This document shows positions 9,150-19,600 of a stretch of DNA of 64,000 nucleotides, in pieces. The notes under the pieces were generated by a model. It saw nothing but the letters and a program-made list of their open reading frames with translations, did no database searches and was not told where the DNA came from. The stretch's first letter is position 1; each line of letters starts with the position of its first letter. Source of the DNA: Bacteroidota bacterium (lineage in GTDB: Bacteria; Bacteroidota; Bacteroidia; Bacteroidales; Dysgonomonadaceae); assembly GCA_023424395.1 (NCBI GenBank), contig JAFADY010000063.1:248001-312000 (forward strand), written 5' to 3'. The translations under genes and the position numbers were made by a program.

Positions 9150-9179
9150 ATATTTTTGCTCAAATTAAATTCAGTAAGT

Positions 9180-9806
9180 GTGAGAAATTCTTGTGGAAGT
9201 CAAGCAAGCATAATTTTCTTTCTACTCTTGTTGGTTCTTTCGTTTTCTACTTGTCAAAAAGAAATCTCACGAGTAGATGATTTCTGGGTCGAGTTCGCTA
9301 CAGTCGTTAAAGTTACTGAAACAACCGCTTTTCAACTCGACAACAATAAAATACTTATCCCGAATGAACCCGAAAAACACAAATTTGACGCGGGAAAACG
9401 GGTGATAATGAGTTATTCCCCCTTGCGAAACGATACCGTCAAAATAAATTGGGTTACAGAGATCTTCACCGGCGAAATACAAATTCTTGATCCTCTAACG
9501 CCGCTTTATACCGATCCGATTTATATTCAAAGTATTTGGGTGGCGGGTAATTATCTGAATCTTATTTTTGAAGTTGAATACAACAGCCAATCGCATAGCA
9601 TGGCATTATTACGAGACGCATCTAAAACACCCATTGAACTCTATTTAAGTTATTCCAGAAACAACGATCCGCGTGGTTACTCCAAGAAAACATACGCTTC
9701 TTTTTCTCTAATGCAGATGAAGTTGGAGGCTGGAGCAGAAGTGCCTTTTCAATTGTTTGTAAATACATACGACGGACTTCGCACTTTTAATTTTTCGTTG
9801 AAATAA
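9180..9806 (+). CDS. NigD-like lipoprotein
   Basis: The frame can start at TTG 9132 (224 residues) or GTG 9180 (208 residues); the later start puts a clean signal sequence (IIFFLLLLVLSFSTC) at the N-terminus and avoids the recG promoter region, so I use it. The cysteine after LSFST would be lipidated, although the lipobox is not canonical. The mature part is beta-rich, and the segment IQSIWVAGNYLNLIFEVEYN resembles the C-terminal domain of the NigD-like lipoproteins common in Bacteroidales, which have no known biochemical role. The gene diverges from recG. Family call is moderate. Confidence 0.6.
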   Translation: MRNSCGSQASIIFFLLLLVLSFSTCQKEISRVDDFWVEFATVVKVTETTAFQLDNNKILIPNEPEKHKFDAGKRVIMSYSPLRNDTVKINWVTEIFTGEIQILDPLTPLYTDPIYIQSIWVAGNYLNLIFEVEYNSQSHSMALLRDASKTPIELYLSYSRNNDPRGYSKKTYASFSLMQMKLEAGAEVPFQLFVNTYDGLRTFNFSLK

Positions 9807-9885
9807 AATGAGTGTTCTATCTTTTTATTTCCTTTACTTTCAAAAATTATAACGTATATTTGTTTTCCGAAAAAACAGCATACGC

Positions 9886-12861
9886 ATGAAGTTAGAATCA
9901 GACAAATCGGTCATTAAAGCCCACGATATCACCCGCCTTCAGTTCCGCGACACACCGTTTGTGAAACTCATGAACAAGCGAATTTACAACGTTTTAATCG
10001 TTGCATCGCCATACGATATGTTTATTTTGGAAGATGACGGACGAGTGGATGAGCAAATATTTAACGAGTATGTGTCGCTTAACTTGCGTTATCCGCCGCG
10101 TTTTACGCAGGCTTCCACCAATAAAGAGGCGCTATCCGAACTAAAAAATAATCGTTACGAACTTGTCATTTGTATGCCCAATATGGATAGCAGCGATGTG
10201 TTTGAACTGGCAAAAGAAGTGAAAAAACACTCCACAATTCCCATTGTGCTGCTCACGCCATTCTCTAAATCGGTAACGCAAATGCTGGAAAAAGAAGACC
10301 TTACTGGAATCGATTATGTTTTTAGTTGGTTGGGTGACACCGATTTACTGCTTGCCATTATTAAACTGGTTGAAGACCGTATGAATGTAGAACACGATGT
10401 GAAAACCGTTGGTGTTCAAACAATTATGTTGGTGGAGGATTCGGTAAGATTCTATTCGGCTGCATTGCCGATGTTATTTAAATTTGTGTTATCGGAATCG
10501 AAAGAATTTTCGAAAGAAGCGCTGAACGATCACCTACGAATGCTTCGCATGCGTGGGCGTCCGAAAATTTTGCTCGCCCGAAATTATGAGGAAGCAGTCA
10601 ACTATTACAAAAAATACGGAGACAATATGCTTGGTGTCCTCACCGATATTAGTTTCAACCGCGAAAAAAATAAGGATAAACTGGCGGGTGTGAAACTGGG
10701 CGAGTGGATTCGTGAACAAGACAAATATATTCCCATCATTTATGCGTCTTCGGAGTCCGAAAATCGAAAATATGCCGAAGAGGGAAGTAATAATTTCATC
10801 GATAAAAACTCCAAAACATTTCCGCAAGATCTCAGAAGAGCAATAAAAGACCGTCTCGGATTTGGCGATTTCATCATTAAAGCTCCCAATTCTAACGAGG
10901 AAATTTTTCGTATCAGGAATTTAAAAGAGTTGCAGATGAATATCCATAATATTCCCGATGACGCGCTATATCACCACTTGTCGAGAAACCATTTTTCGCG
11001 TTTTTTCTATTCGCGCGCCATGTTTCCTGTGGCTGAAATGCTGAAAAAGATCGATGTGACGGACTATGCGAATATGAACGAAGCCCGCGAGCTAATCTAC
11101 GAAACCATCGTTCAATACCGACGCATGAAAAATACGGGTGTGGTGGCTGTTTTTGAGAAAGACCGTTTCGACCAATATTCAAATTTTGCCCGTATCGGTG
11201 AAGGTTCTATGGGTGGAAAAGGACGCGGATTGGCTTTTATCGGGCATATCGTAAAAACGCATTTGGAGCTCAACAACAACGAAAAATTTCCGGTTACAAC
11301 ACCAAAAACCGTGGTTCTGTGTACCGATATTTTCGATGAATTTATGGAGGCGAACAAATTGTATTCCATCGCTCTTTCCGACCGATCCGACGAAGATATA
11401 CTGAAACATTTCTTGGCTTCTAAGTTGCCAAAACGTCTCGTGAGCGATTTTTTGGTGTTTTTTGATGCGATTAATTCGCCCATCGCTGTGCGCTCGTCGA
11501 GTTTGTTGGAAGATTCACAGTATCAACCATTTGCAGGCATCTACTCCACGTATATGATCCCGTATGTTAATGATAAATACGAAATGGTGCGCTTGTTGAG
11601 CAATGCCATCAAGGCTGTTTATGCCTCGGTCTTTTATCACGATAGTAAGGCTTATATGGCCGCCACGCAAAATCTGATAGATCAGGAAAAAATGGCCATT
11701 GTAATGCAGGAATTGGTCGGCGCCGAATATGGGGACTATTTTTATCCTGCCATTTCGGGTGTTGCACGCTCTATTAATTATTATCCCATCGGCAACGAAA
11801 AAAATGAAGACGGCATCGTAAACATGTCTATGGGTTTGGGTAAATATGTGATGGATGGCAATATGGGCTTGCGTTTTTCTCCGTTGCATCCATCAAATAT
11901 CCTGCAGTTAAGCACGCTCGATTTCGCGTTGAAAGATACGCAAACGCAGTTTTTTGCGCTTGATATGAATTCCATTTCCAAAGATTTCACTACAGATGAT
12001 AGTTTTAATTTGGTTAAACTTAGGCTGAAAGAAGCCGAACAAAATGGTCCCCTCCGGTTTCTTGCATCAACGTATGATCCTCAGGATCAGATTATCCGAG
12101 AAGGGTTTTATGAAGGAGGACGGAAAATTGTTTCGTTTTCGAATATCTTGCAACACGATATGTTCCCGCTTGCCGAAACGCTCAATAAAGTGCTCAAAGT
12201 AGGGCAGCAGGAGATGGGGCGGCCGGTAGAAATCGAGTTTGCGGTAGATATCAGGGATCAGGAATACGGAGCCCTCTATGTACTGCAAATCCGCCCCATT
12301 GTGGATAGCAAGGAAGTTATACAGGAAAATCTGAAAAAAGTTGATCCGAACGAAACCATTTTATATTCGAAAAACGCGCTTGGGAACGGAATTTCGACCG
12401 ATGTTTTCGATGTAGTTTACGTGAAAACCTCATCGTTCAACGCTTCCAACAATCCCAAAGTTGCGCGGGAGATAGAAAATATTAATAAAAAATTCAGCGA
12501 AAAGAATGAATATTATGTTCTCGTAGGCCCCGGGCGTTGGGGTTCGGCCGATCAATGGCTCGGTATTCCGGTAAAATGGGCGCATATTACAAACGCGCGC
12601 GTTATCGTTGAATCGGGATTGGAAAACTATCGAATAGAACCGAGTCAGGGAACACATTTCTTTCAGAATTTAACATCGTTTGGCGTGGGCTATTTCACAA
12701 TCAATCCTTTCCTCGAAGAAGGCGGCTCCTTTGATGAGGAGTTTCTGAATTTGCAACCTGCAGTTTTCGAGACTGATTTCATTCGTCATGTACATTTCGA
12801 TAAACCGCTGGTTATTAAAATAAACGGAAAAAAGAAAATGGGTGTGGTGATGAAGCCGTAG
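9886..12861 (+). CDS. Tandem receiver-domain protein with PEP/pyruvate-binding (PPDK_N, ATP-grasp) domain
   Basis: A 991-residue cytoplasmic protein with no signal peptide. Residues ~35-160 form a degenerate receiver-like fold (VLIVASPYDMFIL, ELVICMPNMD). Residues ~178-330 form a second receiver with the acidic pocket MLVEDS (~183-185), a candidate phosphoacceptor Asp254 in GVLTDISF, IIYASSESEN and FIDKNSKT. From ~435 comes a PPDK_N-type ATP-grasp domain (GEGSMGGKGRGLAF; SPIAVRSSSLLEDS; FAGIYSTY) up to the IRPIVD strand at ~805, then a ~180-residue C-terminal domain with GPGRWGSADQWLG. The swivelling phosphohistidine domain and PEP-binding barrel of real PEP synthase/PPDK are absent. It probably uses ATP to phosphorylate an unknown partner under receiver control. 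Conserved in Bacteroidales; function unknown. Confidence 0.85.
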   Translation: MKLESDKSVIKAHDITRLQFRDTPFVKLMNKRIYNVLIVASPYDMFILEDDGRVDEQIFNEYVSLNLRYPPRFTQASTNKEALSELKNNRYELVICMPNMDSSDVFELAKEVKKHSTIPIVLLTPFSKSVTQMLEKEDLTGIDYVFSWLGDTDLLLAIIKLVEDRMNVEHDVKTVGVQTIMLVEDSVRFYSAALPMLFKFVLSESKEFSKEALNDHLRMLRMRGRPKILLARNYEEAVNYYKKYGDNMLGVLTDISFNREKNKDKLAGVKLGEWIREQDKYIPIIYASSESENRKYAEEGSNNFIDKNSKTFPQDLRRAIKDRLGFGDFIIKAPNSNEEIFRIRNLKELQMNIHNIPDDALYHHLSRNHFSRFFYSRAMFPVAEMLKKIDVTDYANMNEARELIYETIVQYRRMKNTGVVAVFEKDRFDQYSNFARIGEGSMGGKGRGLAFIGHIVKTHLELNNNEKFPVTTPKTVVLCTDIFDEFMEANKLYSIALSDRSDEDILKHFLASKLPKRLVSDFLVFFDAINSPIAVRSSSLLEDSQYQPFAGIYSTYMIPYVNDKYEMVRLLSNAIKAVYASVFYHDSKAYMAATQNLIDQEKMAIVMQELVGAEYGDYFYPAISGVARSINYYPIGNEKNEDGIVNMSMGLGKYVMDGNMGLRFSPLHPSNILQLSTLDFALKDTQTQFFALDMNSISKDFTTDDSFNLVKLRLKEAEQNGPLRFLASTYDPQDQIIREGFYEGGRKIVSFSNILQHDMFPLAETLNKVLKVGQQEMGRPVEIEFAVDIRDQEYGALYVLQIRPIVDSKEVIQENLKKVDPNETILYSKNALGNGISTDVFDVVYVKTSSFNASNNPKVAREIENINKKFSEKNEYYVLVGPGRWGSADQWLGIPVKWAHITNARVIVESGLENYRIEPSQGTHFFQNLTSFGVGYFTINPFLEEGGSFDEEFLNLQPAVFETDFIRHVHFDKPLVIKINGKKKMGVVMKP

Positions 12862-12890
12862 AAGTTTGCACCTGTCTTTATAAATAATTT

Positions 12891-12922
12891 AAACAGTATT
12901 CTATTCGGGATACTGTTTTTTA
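12891..12922 (+). terminator. Rho-independent terminator
   Basis: A 9-bp stem AAACAGTAT (12891-12899) / ATACTGTTT (12910-12918) with a 10-nt loop and a T-tract ends transcription 30 bases after the receiver/PPDK_N gene. Confidence 0.8.
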
Positions 12923-13153
12923 TCTTACCGGTAATTTGTTGAATTACAAAGTGTATAAATTAAAATCACCCATCGCTCTGTATTTTTCTTTGGTTAAACA
13001 TTCTTAAAACTAACTGTCGCTTGCAACGTTTAAGTCAGTTGAAACATCATTTTATTTGAACGGCGAAAAATGAATTTCGAAATAAGGCAGCCACTGTTTT
13101 TCGTTGTTCAAATAAAATATCAAATAAACCACAATTTAAAAATGTTTCAACGT

Positions 13154-13486
13154 ATGAAAAAGCTAAGTTCTTTATTGAGTGTACTCCTTGCAGTAGTTCT
13201 TTTTGTTTCTTGCGAAAAAGATGAACCTACTCCTAAATTAACATTCACTCCTACGACGGCAGAGGTGAAAACTACAGAAAATGTTACCGTAAAAGTTAAT
13301 GGCGGCACCGCTCCTTTCACGGTAAAAGAAGCAGATAAAACCATCGCCACTGCCGCTGCAACCTCAACAACGAGCAGTGACATAAAAGTGACGGGCGTTA
13401 AAGAAGGACAAACTTCTGTTACGGTTACCGATAAAAATGGCCGTAAAGGCACGTTTACGATAAAAGTGACCAAAAAGGCCTCGTAA
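13154..13486 (+). CDS. Small Ig-like (BIG2-type) lipoprotein, probably surface-exposed
   Basis: The chosen start is ATG 13154 (MKKLSSLLSVLLAVVLFVSC), giving 110 residues; the open frame reaches ATG 13070 but the extra 28 residues precede the signal peptide and look untranslated. Lipidation would be at the Cys of FVSC. Directly after it, EKDE resembles the K-(D/E)2 lipoprotein export signal that sends lipoproteins to the cell surface in Bacteroidetes. The rest is Thr/Val-rich with KVNGGTAPFTVKEADK and VTGVKEGQTSVTVTDKNG, the cadence of a bacterial Ig-like BIG2 fold. It stands alone, 2 kb before an A2M gene, between two terminators. Role unknown, perhaps adhesion or a stalk. Confidence 0.7.
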   Translation: MKKLSSLLSVLLAVVLFVSCEKDEPTPKLTFTPTTAEVKTTENVTVKVNGGTAPFTVKEADKTIATAAATSTTSSDIKVTGVKEGQTSVTVTDKNGRKGTFTIKVTKKAS

Positions 13487-13515
13487 AGTCCTGAAAATAG
13501 AGCTAAGTATAGTCG

Positions 13516-13550
13516 TCGGCATGTGGTTTTCGAACTACATGCCGATTTTT
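13516..13550 (+). terminator. Rho-independent terminator
   Basis: A perfect 9-bp stem TCGGCATGT (13516-13524) / ACATGCCGA (13537-13545) followed by TTTTT, 30 bases after the lipoprotein stop codon. Confidence 0.85.
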
Positions 13551-13697
13551 ACGTTCTTTGCGCTACTTTTTCAATTTATTGCTGAAAACAAAACACATAA
13601 ACCGCTTGTTTAAACTACATCGTGAAAAAATTGGACTAATTTTATGGAATTCTCCGGATTTTGTCATCCAATAAGCAGAACTGAAAACAAATTCATT

Positions 13698-16600
13698 ATG
13701 AAAAAAATATTCTTAATTGTGATTGCTCTAACGGGTATCATGATAGTAAACGCACAAAATAGATCATCTATGAATTACGACCAACAATGGAAAACAGTAG
13801 CGGATTTAGAAAAAAAATCGTTGCCGAAATCGGCTTCTGAAGAAGTAAATAATATCTTGCAAAAAGCCATTACCGATAAAAACAGCCCGCAAGTGATTAA
13901 AGCGTTAATCCACCAAGGGAAATACGATTTGGCGTTGGATGCAGAAAATGATACACTTATTTTCCGAAATCTCAACGATATGTTGGAGAAAAGCAAAGAT
14001 GTGGTAGAAAAATCCGTACTGCACTCAATGTTGGGCGAATTGTATTTGCAATATTACCAAAAAGATCAATGGCAAATAAATCAACGTACTGCGTTGAGCG
14101 GTTTCGTGCCCGCGGATATGAAAGAGTGGACGAAAAATATCTTTTACGACAAAGTGGTTGAGCATCTCAATGCTTCCATTGCTCCGCAGCGCGAACTGCT
14201 GAACACGAATGTGGATAAATATGCTCCGGTGGTAACTTTAGGCAAAGATTCGCGCCGGTTTTATCCTACAATGTATGATTTTTTAGCACGTCGCGCAATC
14301 GAATTTTTTAGTCAGATGGAAACCGACGAAGATTTGACCCGCTCACTGGCGAAGAAAAACATCGCTCCAAAATCTCTTTTTGCTCCCGCAAACGAGTTTA
14401 TTCAATTGAATTTTAACCCACAACCCGATGAATATAATTTATGGGCGTTGGAAACATATCGCACATTTATCGCTTCGCTTTTAGAACGAAAAATGGATCA
14501 ATCCGTTGTGCTGACTGAACTTGATAAATTGGATTATTTATCGCGTCTTAACAACGCGCACCAAACGAACGCGTTACCATCGCTTGAAACGATGCTTAGA
14601 AAATGGGAGAATCAAGATTTCAGCGTGGAAATCATCGATAAAATGGCCGATTTCTATCTGCAGAAAATCGGTGAACTTCCCGAACAAGACACACTGAAAA
14701 GAGAAACGCAAACCAAAAAACTCTACGATTTACTACAAAAAATCGTTCGCCAATTTCCTAAATACGAACGCATTTCCGTTATCGAAAACCGGCTTTCACA
14801 ACTTACTCACCCCGAATTTTCTGCTTCGGGCAACAATACATTTGCACCGTCAGGCAAAAAGAAAATTGCCGTTACTTACAAGAATCTCAATCGCCTGACA
14901 GCGAAATTATATAAATTATCATCGCCAACATCAATAATAGAAAAATCATACGGTGCTTACAGAAGCAAACCTGAGCAAAAAACGTTCGTAAAAGACATCA
15001 TTTTCCCACTTCCCGCCAAAGCGCCGTATTTGCAGGGCAAAACCGATGTGGAAATCGATATAAATGAGTACGGCGCCTATAAATTGGAATTTGATTATCC
15101 CGGCAAAAACACGTCGGAAGAAAATCGTCAGGGCGATTATTATTTTTCCGTTTCCGATTTGGGCGCTTTCTCACGCTCATCCGCAAAAAATACGTATGAA
15201 TTTTTCGTGGTAAACCGCGTGAGCGGAGTGCCCGTGAAAAATGCCAAAATAAATATCTTTAAAAGGACTTACACGGCGAATGATTACAAATTTAATTTAG
15301 CGGAAACCATTGCTACAAACGATTTAGGGCTTGCCGTGTACGTTATCATAAATGAAAATAACGCCCGAAACGTTAATCGGGATTTATTTTATCAAGCCGT
15401 TTCTGGCACTGATTCGGGTTCATCGCTGACCTCGCTTCCATATTCATATTACGAGTATTCCGATAGAAGTCCCGATACGCGCGAAACCATTGCTGTTTTT
15501 ACCGATAGAAGCTTGTATCGTCCGGGTCAAACGGTCTATTTCAAAGGAATTTTTACGTCTAGTGTCAATGAAAAGTCAGAAATTCTGACGGATAGATCCA
15601 TTGAGTTTAATTTACACGATACCAATGCCAATCTTATTTCAAGCCAAACATTAAGAACCAATGAGTTTGGTTCCGTGTCGGGCGAATTTGTGCTGCCGCA
15701 AGGATTATTGCCGGGAAATTTTGTGATAACCACCAAGTGGGGAACAACGCATTTTAAAGTTGAAGAATACAAACGCCCCACGTTTGAAGTGTCGTTCGAT
15801 AAAATTGAGAAAACCTATAAATTCGGCGAAGAAATCACGCTGAAAGGCAAAGCCGAAAATTACTCGGGTGTGAAACTGCAAAACGCTTCGGTAAATTATC
15901 GCATCACGCGTCAGCAATCGTGGTGGTGGCGATGGGGCGGGCCGCCCGAACATTTCGCTGAAGGCGTTATTACGACCGATGAAAACGGGGAATTTGAAAT
16001 AAAATTCACGCCCGAAAAATCGGACAGCCAAGGGCGGCACATTTACACTTTTGCCGTGGAAGCCACTGTAACCGATGTAAATGGCGAAACACAAACCGGA
16101 AATTACGGTATTACGGTGGGCGATGTTTCGATGATTTTGAATATTGAAATGCCGGATAAGTTGGAGAAAAGTTCGGAAGAAAAAATTGTCGTTACCGCCA
16201 AAAATCTCGATGGGAACGATATTCCCGCTTCGGGAACGTATCAGATTTTCTCGCTTCACGAAAACGATTCTATTAATACGCAAGCGGCGCAAGGAAATTT
16301 CACAACCGGAGAGCAACAAGAACTGAAAGAGCAGTTAAGAAACTTGCCGTCGGCGAAATACCGCATTAAACTCCAATCGAAAGACGACCGCGGAAACACG
16401 GTGGAAGCCGAAAAAGATGTTATCGTGTTTTCGTATTCCGATAAACGTCCGCCCATTAAAACCAATGAGTGGTTTGTGGTGAAAAACGGCACGTTTTCAG
16501 ATAAAAAATCTGCTGAAGTATTGTTCGGGACTTCCGATAATGTGAATGTTCTATACGAATTATGGCAGCAAAACACGCTGTTGGAACGCAAATGGCTCAC

Positions 16601-19600
16601 GCTGAATAATGAAAACCGATTGTTTTCTTTTCCGTATAAATCGGAATATAAAGACGGTGTTACGTTGATGCTTACGCACGTGAAGAACGAAAAATTCTAC
16701 TCACAAACCGTTAATATTCTTCCCGATAAAGAAGTAAAAGATTTAAAGGTAAAGTTGGATGTTTTCCGCGATAAAATTCGTCCCGGAACCAATGAAGAGT
16801 GGCGGATTTCGATATCCGATCCTACAAGGAAACCTGCATTAGCAGAAGTATTGGCGGGAATGTACGATTTCTCGTTAGATCAAATTTTCGCCGCACCGAA
16901 ATGGAACCTGCAATTGCCGTCTTTCCTCGGATATTTTTCAAGGACGGGATTTAATAGAGATTTTTCGTTCAATCAACAGATGATTAACGGTTACATTCAC
17001 TCACCGATGAAAAACGTAAATTCGTTTGAATTCGACCGTTTTAATTGGTTCGATTTTTCGCTGTATTATTATGGTAGAATGATGATACGGGGAGCAAAAT
17101 CTCTTGATAGCCGTGCTGAAGTTTTTGCTTTGAATGAATCTGCTGATTTGGATGAAGTTGTGGTAGTTGGTTATGGGACGCAGAAAAAAGAACTTATTGC
17201 AGGAGCAGCACAAGCGGTAACTTCAGAAGAGAAAACTGAAATCATTTTTGAAGATGCTGCCCCTTCACTGCAACAACAACAATCTCCCCAAATCCGCCGC
17301 AATTTCTCCGAAACCGCATTCTTTTTCCCGCAATTGCGTACCAACGACAAAGGCGAAACCCAAATTGCCTTCACCGTTCCCGAAAGCAATACCCGATGGC
17401 GTTTCCGCCTTTTGGCGCACGATAAAAACCTAAATGTCGGTCAAGCCGAAGCATTTACCACCTCGCAAAAAGAATTGATGGTTACGCCCAATATGCCGCG
17501 ATTCCTTCGCCACGGCGACCGGACGAGCATTTCCACCAAAATTTCCAACCTTTCGGAAGGTGCGGTGAGCGGAAACGTGCGTGTCGAGTTTTTCAATCCG
17601 GTAACGGAAGAAACAGTGAGCGGAATTTCAATAGAAAACCAATCACAACCGTTTTCATTAGCGCAAAATGCCTCTTCCGATGCTTCGTGGACTTTTGTTG
17701 TTCCCGATAATATCGATATGCTCGGTGTGCGGATTATCGCGCAAAGTGAATCATTTAGCGACGGCGAACAGCACGCACTCGTGGTGCTTCCCAACAAAAT
17801 GCTCGTTACCGAAACGTTGCGGATGGACGTGAACGGCAACCAAACCAAATCGTTCACAATGGACAGGTTAGCGCAAAACGCATCGCCTACGGCGCAAAAT
17901 TATCGGCTTACGTTGGAATTTACGTCCAATCCCGCTTGGTACGCTGTGCAGGCATTGCCCGTGTTGAGCGCTCCCGATCACGACAACGCCGTTTCGTGGT
18001 TCGCTTCGTATTACGCCAACACGCTCGGCGCGCATGTAGGCAAGGCGTATCCCAAAGTTTCGACAATGATTGAAGCGTGGAAAAAACAAGGCGGAACAAA
18101 AGAAACATTGCTTTCTAATCTCGAAAAAAATCAGGAACTGAAAACCGTTCTGTTGGAAGAAACACCGTGGGTGTTGGAAGCAAAAAACGAATCGGAGCAA
18201 AAAGAAAAACTCGCTTTGCTGTTCGATTTAAACCGGTCGCAGAATCTCACGCGTCAGGCCATTGACAAACTCAAAGAGTTACAAACGTCGCAAGGCGGAT
18301 GGAGTTGGTTTAAAGGCTTTTATCCGAACGCGGGAATTACGCATTATATTTTATATGGATTCAATCAGTTGAAGGAATTAGAAGCTGTTTCGTTCACTAA
18401 TGAAGTGCAGGCGATGCAGCAGAAAGCCGTTGCTTACGCCGATGCCGAAGCGTTGCGCCGTTTTGAGCAACTGAAACGATACAACAAAGATTGGCGCAAT
18501 ATGAAATCCATTTCGTCGTTCGATTTGGAATATTTGTACGTCCGTTCGGCATACACACAATATCCGTTGAGTGGCGAAGCCAAAGCGATGGCGGATTTTT
18601 ACACGTCTGTTATGGAGAAAAATTGGACGCAGTTCGGTTTGTACGAACGTTCGCTTATCGCTGTGCTGATGCAGAAAAACGGGAAACAGAACATTGTGCA
18701 GGATATATTGAAATCGTATCGTGAGCACGCCACCGTTTCCGATGAGATGGGAATGTATTGGGCGAACAACCGCGCGCACGTGTTTATGTCACAATCGGCC
18801 ACATCGGTGCATACGTTTATAATGGATGCTTTCCGCGTGAGCGGCGCGTCGGCAACCGAAATGGACAATATGAAACGTTGGTTGCTAAAGCAAAAACAGA
18901 CGCAATTGTGGGAAAGCACGCACGCCACAGCCGATGCGGTTTACGCATTGCTTAGCACGGGAAGCGATTGGTTCGCCGGAGAAGGAAAAACCGAAATAAC
19001 GCTCGGTGGGAAAACCGTTGAACCCGAAAGCACAGAATTGGGAACAGGCTACATCAAAGAGTCTTGGAACCGCACCGAAATTCGCCCTGAAATGGGCAAC
19101 GTAACCGTTTCGCACAACAGAAATGCACCCGCTTGGGGAGCGCTATATTGGCAATATTTTGAAGAATTGGACAAGATTACGAAAACCAACGCGTCGCTCG
19201 ATGTGGAAAAATTGTTGTTCGTGGAAGAAACCGATGGATCGGGTAAAAAATTGGTTCCGGTAACGGAAAATCGTCCGTTAAAAATAGGTGATAAAGTGAT
19301 CGTTCGCCTGACCGTACGTACCGACCGCGATTTGGAATTTGTGCATCTGAAAGATATGCGTGCCGCCGCTTTCGAACCTGTGGAACAGCTTTCGGGCACG
19401 AAATGGCAAGGCGGAACCATTTATTATCAAACATCGAAAGATGCATCAACCAATTTCTATTTCGATACGCTTCCGCGTGGAACGTACGTTTTCGAATACG
19501 GCGTTTTCGTTACCCGAACGGGCGATTATTCCAATGGAATCACCACCATTCAATGTTTATATGCACCGGAATTTACATCGCACACGGCAGGAATTCGGGT

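Noticed and set aside
9107..9163. ATG at 9163 as the recG start
   Set aside because: It adds 19 residues unlike RecG and would place the TATATTTG element inside the coding sequence; GTG 9106 gives a typical N-terminus.
13070..13153. ATG at 13070 as start of the Ig-like lipoprotein
   Set aside because: The extra 28 residues precede a clear signal peptide starting at ATG 13154 and are not signal-like.
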